NCBI RefSeq assembly: GCF_034427655.1
Contig: NZ_JAXOFX010000003.1
Location: 62,001 to 126,000, forward strand
Direction: 5' to 3'
Source: Robertmurraya_A mangrovi
GTDB taxonomy: Bacteria > Bacillota > Bacilli > Bacillales > Cytobacillaceae
Length of the DNA stretch: 64,000 nt
The notes beneath the pieces were generated by a model, which worked only from the letters and a program-made list of their open reading frames with translations, was not told the origin of the DNA and made no database searches. Below, in pieces: positions 59,121-64,000 of this stretch. The position numbers were made by a program, and so were the translations under genes. The stretch's first letter is position 1. Every line of letters begins with the position of its first letter.

Positions 59121-59597
59121 ATGTACGGATTCCGCATCGTAGATAAACTCCAAAAGATTGATGAAGATATTAAAAGAGATCAATTAAAATATCATTCGAA
59201 GCGTGTACTTGTGAGTAAGGAATTTACCTTTGACTCAGCACACCACCTTCACAACTATGAAGGGAAATGTAAAAATCTTCATGGCCATACGTATCGAGTC
59301 ATTTTCGGGATTAGCGGGTTTGTCGATGACCGTGGGTTGATGATTGATTTTGGTGATATAAAGGATATTTGGAAAAGTGAGATTGAGATTTTCCTAGATC
59401 ATAAATATTTAAATGAGACATTGCCACCAATGAATACAACGGCGGAAAATATGGTGGTATGGATATATGAAAAAATGGAAGAGTCACTGCAAAAACGTGT
59501 CGACCAATATGATGGAGCTCGAGTTGAGTTTGTTAGACTTTATGAAACTCCTACAAGCTATGCAGAAGCGAGACGGGAGTGGATGATGAATGGCTAA
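59121..59597 (+). CDS. queD: 6-carboxy-5,6,7,8-tetrahydropterin synthase
   Basis: 158 residues of the PTPS/QueD family: FTFDSAHHLHNYEGKCKNLHGHTYRV holds the catalytic Cys and zinc His residues (about 57-76), and DFGDIKD and LDHKYLNE follow. It turns dihydroneopterin triphosphate into 6-carboxytetrahydropterin, the second step to preQ0. Three bases after queC; overlaps queE by 8 bases. Confidence 0.95.
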   Translation: MYGFRIVDKLQKIDEDIKRDQLKYHSKRVLVSKEFTFDSAHHLHNYEGKCKNLHGHTYRVIFGISGFVDDRGLMIDFGDIKDIWKSEIEIFLDHKYLNETLPPMNTTAENMVVWIYEKMEESLQKRVDQYDGARVEFVRLYETPTSYAEARREWMMNG

Positions 59598-60306
59598 AAT
59601 ACCGGTAATGGAGATCTTTGGACCAACGATTCAAGGGGAAGGGATGGTCATCGGTCAAAAAACAATGTTTGTGAGAACCTCAGGCTGTGACTATTCTTGT
59701 GCTTGGTGTGACTCGGCTTTTACATGGGACGGAACAGGGAAAGACTTGATTCAGCAAATGGAACCAGAAGACATTTGGGCTCAGTTGAAGGAGCTTGGTG
59801 GCGATGGATTTTCCTTCGTGACGATTTCAGGTGGAAACCCAGCTTTATTGAAAAATTTAGATGGACTGATTGAGATATTAAAGGAGAATAATATTAAAAT
59901 TGGTTTGGAGACACAGGGGAGCAAATGGCAAGACTGGTTTTACAAGATTGATGAACTGACGATTTCTCCAAAGCCGCCAAGCTCAAAAATGACCACGGAC
60001 TTTGATGTTTTGGATGATATTTTAGGGAAATTGAAGGACATGAGTGTTAGTTTAAAAGTTGTCGTATTTATTGATGAAGACTACCAGTATGCGAAAAAGG
60101 TTCATCTGAGATATCCAGGAGTTCCTTTCTTTTTACAAGTGGGAAATGACGATATTACAACAACTGACGACAGAGATCTAGTCAGTAGATTACTAGATAA
60201 ATACACTTGGCTTATTGATAAAGCGATGGCTGATCATGAATTAAAAGAAATAAAAGTACTCCCTCAGCTGCACACCTATATTTGGGGAAACAAGCGAGGG
60301 GTATGA
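59590..60306 (+). CDS. queE: 7-carboxy-7-deazaguanine synthase (radical SAM)
   Basis: 238 residues. The radical-SAM cluster motif CDYSCAWC has Cys33, Cys37 and Cys40, and GPTIQGEG at the N-terminus and TISGGNPAL fit QueE. It makes 7-carboxy-7-deazaguanine from carboxytetrahydropterin. In B. subtilis queF follows; here a palindromic repeat and a lipoprotein gene follow, so queF must lie elsewhere or be absent. Confidence 0.95.
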   Translation: MAKIPVMEIFGPTIQGEGMVIGQKTMFVRTSGCDYSCAWCDSAFTWDGTGKDLIQQMEPEDIWAQLKELGGDGFSFVTISGGNPALLKNLDGLIEILKENNIKIGLETQGSKWQDWFYKIDELTISPKPPSSKMTTDFDVLDDILGKLKDMSVSLKVVVFIDEDYQYAKKVHLRYPGVPFFLQVGNDDITTTDDRDLVSRLLDKYTWLIDKAMADHELKEIKVLPQLHTYIWGNKRGV

Positions 60307-60310
60307 TTTT

Positions 60311-60356
60311 AGAGGGACAGTTCTCTTTACTAAAGTAAAGGGGGACTGTCCCTCTT
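60311..60356. repeat. Palindromic repeat acting as queE terminator
   Basis: AGAGGGACAGTTCTCTTTAC and GTAAAGGGGGACTGTCCCTCT form long arms around TAAA, followed by TTCTTTTGG. A third member of the GGGACAGTCCC family; its place five bases after queE suggests use as a terminator. Confidence 0.8.
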
Positions 60357-60457
60357 TCTTTTGGTACAGGAGCTTATCCCTATTTTATATTACAGTTATT
60401 TTCTTAGGAAACCGTAATAACATAGTAAAGTCACAATGATACTGGGGAGGGATTATC

Positions 60458-60940
60458 ATGAAAAAAGTGCTATTTGGCTTATTTACCTGTTTAGTAATTT
60501 TAACAGGGTGTTTTGGCAATCCGGTACAAGATGATTTACTGAATTATATTAATGAGGAAATTCAACCTTTAGCGGACTTAGAAACAAAAGCGATGGATGC
60601 TTATGATAGTGTCACCGGGGCAAATTACACGGACGATCAAACAACTTATAATACGATTAAGGATGAAGTTGTACCAACGTACAGAGATTTTATCGATAAG
60701 CTTGAGGCAATTAAACCAGAGACAGAAGAAGTGTCAAAACTGCATGAACAATACATCGATGCAGCTAATATGCAGCACTCCGCCTTCATCATTATTTTGG
60801 ATGCATTAGAAAAGGCTGACACTGGATTAATTACAGAGGCGAACGACAAACTGGCAGAGGCCAGAAAAGGCATTCGTAGTTATCAAAAGGATTTGGAGAA
60901 ATTGGCAGAAGAGAATAATGTTGAGTTTGAGGAAGAATAA
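60458..60940 (+). CDS. Lipoprotein, unknown (helical)
   Basis: 160 residues with a lipobox LTGC (Cys18). The mature part is acidic and nearly all helical (LNYINEEIQPLADLETKAMDAY, EEVSKLHEQYIDAANMQHSAF), with coiled-coil character, as in several Bacillus cell-surface lipoproteins of unknown role. GGGGAGGG lies before the ATG. It is monocistronic between two palindromic repeats. Confidence 0.75.
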   Translation: MKKVLFGLFTCLVILTGCFGNPVQDDLLNYINEEIQPLADLETKAMDAYDSVTGANYTDDQTTYNTIKDEVVPTYRDFIDKLEAIKPETEEVSKLHEQYIDAANMQHSAFIIILDALEKADTGLITEANDKLAEARKGIRSYQKDLEKLAEENNVEFEEE

Positions 60941-60948
60941 TTTTTTGT

Positions 60949-60990
60949 GGGGACAGTCCCTCTTTAGTTGGATAAAGAGAGACAGTCCCC
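60949..60990. repeat. Palindromic repeat after the lipoprotein gene
   Basis: GGGGACAGTCCCTCTTTA and TAAAGAGAGACAGTCCCC are imperfect inverted arms around GTTGGA, followed by TTTTAAAG. Fourth member of the family; it begins 8 bases after the lipoprotein stop. Confidence 0.78.
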
Positions 60991-61035
60991 TTTTAAAGTT
61001 TTTTAGTAACAGTTTCCAAAAATGGATTAAATAGT

Positions 61036-61082
61036 TTACTATATAGTAAGATTAGGCGTTGCTCATAGTGAGTAAGCGCCTA
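61036..61082 (+). promoter_or_regulatory. Operator-like palindrome and leader hairpin before the second two-component system
   Basis: TTACTATATAGTAA (61036-61049) is a perfect 14-base palindrome containing a TATAGT that could be a -10 box. Directly after it, TAGGCG-TTG-CTCA (61053-61065) and TGAG-TAA-GCGCCTA (61069-61083) form an inverted repeat without a T-run. Together they suggest a repressed promoter with a structured leader. Confidence 0.45.
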
Positions 61083-61119
61083 TTGCTGATTGATTTTGTA
61101 ACCTTAAGGAGAAACAATC

Positions 61120-61818
61120 ATGGTATCCATACTAATTGTAGAAGACGATGAGATGCTTTGTTATGGTCTTCAATATGCATTTGAAAAAGAACAATGGCAA
61201 ACTTATATTGCTAATTCCATTCATGAAGCTGATGTACTTCTGAAGAAAATTAACCCAAGTTTAATTTTACTAGATAATAACCTACCTGATGGACTAGGAT
61301 TCAATTTTTGTAAAAAGATGAGAGCGTCTTCGCATACACCTATCATTTTCTTAACTGCTGCCGATGAGGAGATTGATATCGTGAGAGGATTAGATATGGG
61401 GGCTGATGATTATCTAACAAAGCCGTTTCGTGTTATGGAGCTAATATCTCGGATTAAGTCGGTGCTTAGAAGGTCACAAGGAGTATTTCAAATGACTGAA
61501 AAAGAACTGTCATCAGGAGCGATTACTTTGTCTTTGAATAAACAAACCGCACAAAAAGCGGGTCAAGATATGAAACTAACCACAACAGAATTTAAGCTTC
61601 TACATATCTTTATGCAAAATCCAGGGCAGTTACTTACTAGGGAACAACTTTTACAGAAGTTATGGGATCTTGAAGGTAATTTTATTGATGATAACACGTT
61701 GTCCGTTCATATTAGAAGATTACGTGGGAAGGTAGAAGAAGATCCGTCCAAACCAATCCATATTAAAACCATTAGAGGTACGGGGTATATATGGGATGAA
61801 GGATGTGTACGGTCTTGA
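61120..61818 (+). CDS. OmpR-family response regulator
   Basis: 232 residues. Receiver domain with VEDDE acid pocket, phospho-acceptor Asp52 (LLDNNLPDG) and TKPF Lys; winged helix with TEFKLLHIFMQNPGQLLTREQLL and IRRLRGKVE. TAAGGAG lies before the ATG. It overlaps the kinase gene by 16 bases and most likely controls the ABC transporter that follows. Confidence 0.9.
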   Translation: MVSILIVEDDEMLCYGLQYAFEKEQWQTYIANSIHEADVLLKKINPSLILLDNNLPDGLGFNFCKKMRASSHTPIIFLTAADEEIDIVRGLDMGADDYLTKPFRVMELISRIKSVLRRSQGVFQMTEKELSSGAITLSLNKQTAQKAGQDMKLTTTEFKLLHIFMQNPGQLLTREQLLQKLWDLEGNFIDDNTLSVHIRRLRGKVEEDPSKPIHIKTIRGTGYIWDEGCVRS

Positions 61819-63071
61819 TCCATTCTTTAGTTCGGAATAGAGAAATTAGGCTTCTTAGTGTTTCAATTGTTACGATAACAGTATTTTTTGCCTTCATAGT
61901 ATCCATCTACACTTCATCTGTTATTCGTGGTGTTCATTCAGAATGGGAAGCAAGAAATGTTGCTATACTTGGTGTCGTGTTTGAACAACATCCAGAACTA
62001 GAGGAAACACTCATGCCTCTTTACACTAAAAATATCTCTGTGGAGGAAATGCAAGACGGAAGAGAGAGTGTAAAAAAGTATGGATTAACAGATCCAATCT
62101 CTCACATAAACAAGCCTTTTTTAGAAGAAGCTATGTTAAAAATCAATATTGGTCTTGCCATATTGATATGCTTCTTCCTTACAATCATCCTATCTGTCAG
62201 CATTGGAATTTTCCATCGTGTCTATAGTCAGATTAGAGCACTTTCCTATAAAGTAGAAAAAATCATGCGAGGCGATTATAATATCTCCAATATGATCAAA
62301 GAGGAAGAAGGGGATTTTCCTTTACTACATTTTCAATTTCATCAAATGAGTCAGCGATTAAAGAATACAATAGATTTGCTTGGACAGGAAAAGATTTTAT
62401 TAAAAAATTTAATACAAGACATATCTCATCAGCTTAAAACACCATTAAGCTCATCTATGATGTTTCATGACCTAATAATCAACGAATTATCATCCTTAGA
62501 AGAAACTGATTTTTTAATAAAAAGCAGAACTCAATTAGAAAGAATTCATTGGTTGATACAAGAGTTACTAAAGTTTTCAAAACTGGAATCAGGTCTCGTG
62601 CAATTGGAGAAAAGGGTTCTGAATATAAACCGGACTATACTTGAGGTAATTAGTTCTCTAGATTACAAGATTCAGGCTAAAGGTATGAAGATTCATTACG
62701 AATCAAGAGCAGAAGAAGTATGGATTAATCACGATGAAAGATGGTTAGGTGAGGCTATTAAAAACATAGTTAATAATGCCATTGATTATAGTCCCTCCCA
62801 TTCAGATATCTATATAAATTTAGTATGTACCTCATATTATTTATCCATTTCAATCAAGGATCAAGGTATGGGCATTACGAAAGAAGAATTACCCAATATA
62901 TTCGATCGCTTTTATCAAGCCAGAAATAATAAAGCAAGGGGCGATGGGACTGGGATTGGATTATCTCTATCAAAACTTATTGTGAGTATGCATGGTGGTC
63001 GGATGGAAGTAGAGAGTGTAGGGCTTAATAAAGGATCAACTTTTACCATTACATTATTTCATGATAGATGA
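61803..63071 (+). CDS. Sensor histidine kinase with extracellular loop
   Basis: 422 residues. Spans at about 17-38 and 117-138 enclose an extracellular segment of about 78 residues. A HAMP region follows, then phospho-acceptor His209 in IQDISHQLKTPLSS, N box NIVNNAIDYS, G1 DQGMGI and G2 GTGIGLSL. The loop is longer than in the intramembrane-sensing BceS kinases, so a ligand may bind there directly. A TTG at 61815 is an alternative start because the ATG at 61803 touches the GAAGG box. Confidence 0.87.
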   Translation: MCTVLIHSLVRNREIRLLSVSIVTITVFFAFIVSIYTSSVIRGVHSEWEARNVAILGVVFEQHPELEETLMPLYTKNISVEEMQDGRESVKKYGLTDPISHINKPFLEEAMLKINIGLAILICFFLTIILSVSIGIFHRVYSQIRALSYKVEKIMRGDYNISNMIKEEEGDFPLLHFQFHQMSQRLKNTIDLLGQEKILLKNLIQDISHQLKTPLSSSMMFHDLIINELSSLEETDFLIKSRTQLERIHWLIQELLKFSKLESGLVQLEKRVLNINRTILEVISSLDYKIQAKGMKIHYESRAEEVWINHDERWLGEAIKNIVNNAIDYSPSHSDIYINLVCTSYYLSISIKDQGMGITKEELPNIFDRFYQARNNKARGDGTGIGLSLSKLIVSMHGGRMEVESVGLNKGSTFTITLFHDR

Positions 63072-63148
63072 CAAGAATGTAAGATTGCTTTCACTTAAAT
63101 GTAAGGTTTAAAGATTATCCTATTTATAGAGAAATAGGAGGGAACAAA

Positions 63149-63832
63149 ATGGAAATCTTAAGAACGGTTAATCTTACAAAAACATATGGCAAAGGTATAA
63201 CGGAAGTTGAAGCCTTAAAGGAAACGAATATCTCTATACAAAAAGGAATGTTTGTTGCGATTGTAGGAGCAAGTGGGTCTGGCAAAAGCACGTTATTACA
63301 TCTATTAGGGGGACTTGAAAATCCATCAAGTGGTGAAGTCATCATTGAAGGACAATCCTTATCTCAATTATCTGAACATCATTTATCGATATATCGAAGG
63401 AGGAAATTCGGATTTATCTTCCAACAATTTAATCTAATTCCTGTTCTAACAGCTGAAGAAAATATCGTACTTCCGATTTTATTAGATAATAAGGTAGTTG
63501 ATAAAGAATACATAAATGAGTTAATTCAATTTTTAGGCTTGTCCGATCGTAGACATCACTTACCTAATGCATTGTCAGGGGGACAACAACAAAGAGTGGC
63601 AATAGCAAGAGCTCTAGCTAATAAGCCTTCTATCATTTTCGCTGACGAACCAACAGGGAATTTGGATAGCAAAGTATCCTTAGAGGTTTTAGATTTATTA
63701 AGGCAATCGATAAAGAAATTTAATCAAACGCTAATTATGATTACACATGATGTAGAGGTTTCAAAATTTGCTGACCGTATAATTACCATTCAAGACGGTT
63801 TGGCGCTACAGGTAGGAGAAGTGCAACAATGA
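63149..63832 (+). CDS. MacB/LolD-type ABC transporter ATPase
   Basis: 227 residues, the normal size for ATPases of the MacB/BceA/LolD subfamily. Walker A GASGSGKST, Q-loop FIFQQFNLIP, signature LSGGQQQR and Walker B IIFADEPTGNLDS are all intact. TAGGAGGG lies before the ATG. Its stop overlaps the start of the permease gene (ATGA). Linked to the two-component genes, so an antibiotic- or peptide-stress pump is likely. Confidence 0.9.
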   Translation: MEILRTVNLTKTYGKGITEVEALKETNISIQKGMFVAIVGASGSGKSTLLHLLGGLENPSSGEVIIEGQSLSQLSEHHLSIYRRRKFGFIFQQFNLIPVLTAEENIVLPILLDNKVVDKEYINELIQFLGLSDRRHHLPNALSGGQQQRVAIARALANKPSIIFADEPTGNLDSKVSLEVLDLLRQSIKKFNQTLIMITHDVEVSKFADRIITIQDGLALQVGEVQQ

Positions 63833-64000
63833 AGCATTATACTTCTCTTAACCATAAGTACATGATGAAGCAATGGAAACGCACAATTTTATCCATTATA
63901 GGAATCGCCTTATCCGTTTGTTTAATGTCGTTTACGTTAATTTTTACAACAAATTTAAAAGAAACGATATATAATTCTACAAAATATAGTTCTGGCTTTT
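63829..64000 (+). CDS. FtsX/MacB-type ABC permease (partial, cut by window end)
   Basis: The first 57 codons are present: a basic N-terminus (YMMKQWKRTILSIIG) and the first membrane span (about 20-40), followed by an extracellular start, as expected for FtsX-like permeases that partner MacB-type ATPases. ATGA overlap with the ATPase gene shows translational coupling. The rest of the gene is outside the window. Confidence 0.8.
   Translation, partial: MKHYTSLNHKYMMKQWKRTILSIIGIALSVCLMSFTLIFTTNLKETIYNSTKYSSGF

Noticed and set aside
1..64000. rRNA, tRNA, prophage or intact insertion sequence
   Set aside because: No tRNA-like cloverleaf, rRNA segment, integrase, transposase or phage structural gene was recognised in either strand.

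Overview
The window comes from a low-GC, spore-forming relative of Bacillus (Bacillaceae). The signs are AGGAGG-type ribosome sites, many TTG and GTG starts, a preQ1-I riboswitch ahead of queC, a FosB-type bacillithiol transferase, an RsbR-type stressosome protein and a sporulation-kinase-like sensor. I see no rRNA, tRNA, phage or intact insertion sequence. Most gaps hold terminators or short palindromic repeats.

Layout. 1-2488: a sulfur-handling (Cst-like) group with the end of a rhodanese, a rhodanese/MBL persulfide dioxygenase-like enzyme, TusA and a TauE/SafE exporter. A six-copy array of TCGCAA boxes at about 20-bp spacing lies before tusA. 2763-4714: minus-strand M20 amidohydrolase and GNAT pair. 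4830-12958: the most unusual locus, two tandem paralogues of about 1300 residues. Each fuses a DppB-like permease, a DppC-like permease, one more membrane span and a large S41-peptidase-like C-terminal region. By eye the S41 catalytic Ser is replaced in both copies, and the Lys is also missing in the second. Both have near-identical promoters and weak start codons, and no ATPase or binding protein is adjacent. 13061-16500: two-component system with a BcrAB-like ABC exporter. 16546-19390: hydroxyacid dehydrogenase; sigma factor with DUF4179 anti-sigma-like partner. 20042-25879: DUF1287 protein, lipoproteins, metallophosphoesterase, Excalibur protein, polysaccharide deacetylase, BCCT carrier. 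25965-32074: small enzymes (esterase, APH-like kinase, AlkD, VOC and GNAT proteins, a histidine-phosphatase fusion) and a well-equipped 26-codon ORF. 32166-44124: sensor kinase, RsbR-like protein, HTH regulator, intact S41 peptidase, sigma factor with SnoaL-like tail, permeases, MMPL exporter, CPBP protease, FosB. 44196-45110: GNAT/pentapeptide-repeat fusion.

45335-58210 looks like one long catabolic operon: SDR dehydrogenase, ketopantoate-reductase-like enzyme, GntR regulator, a complete dipeptide/oligopeptide-type ABC importer (DDFBC order: two ATPases, two permeases, lipoprotein), amidase, M20 peptidase, creatininase-family hydrolase and an HEAYPGH metallopeptidase. It reads as uptake and stepwise hydrolysis of an amide or peptide-like compound not identifiable from sequence. 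58306-60356: queCDE under a preQ1 riboswitch. 60458-64000: a lipoprotein, then a two-component system and MacB/FtsX-type ABC transporter that runs off the window.

All functional calls come from motif recognition and manual reading; no database search was run.
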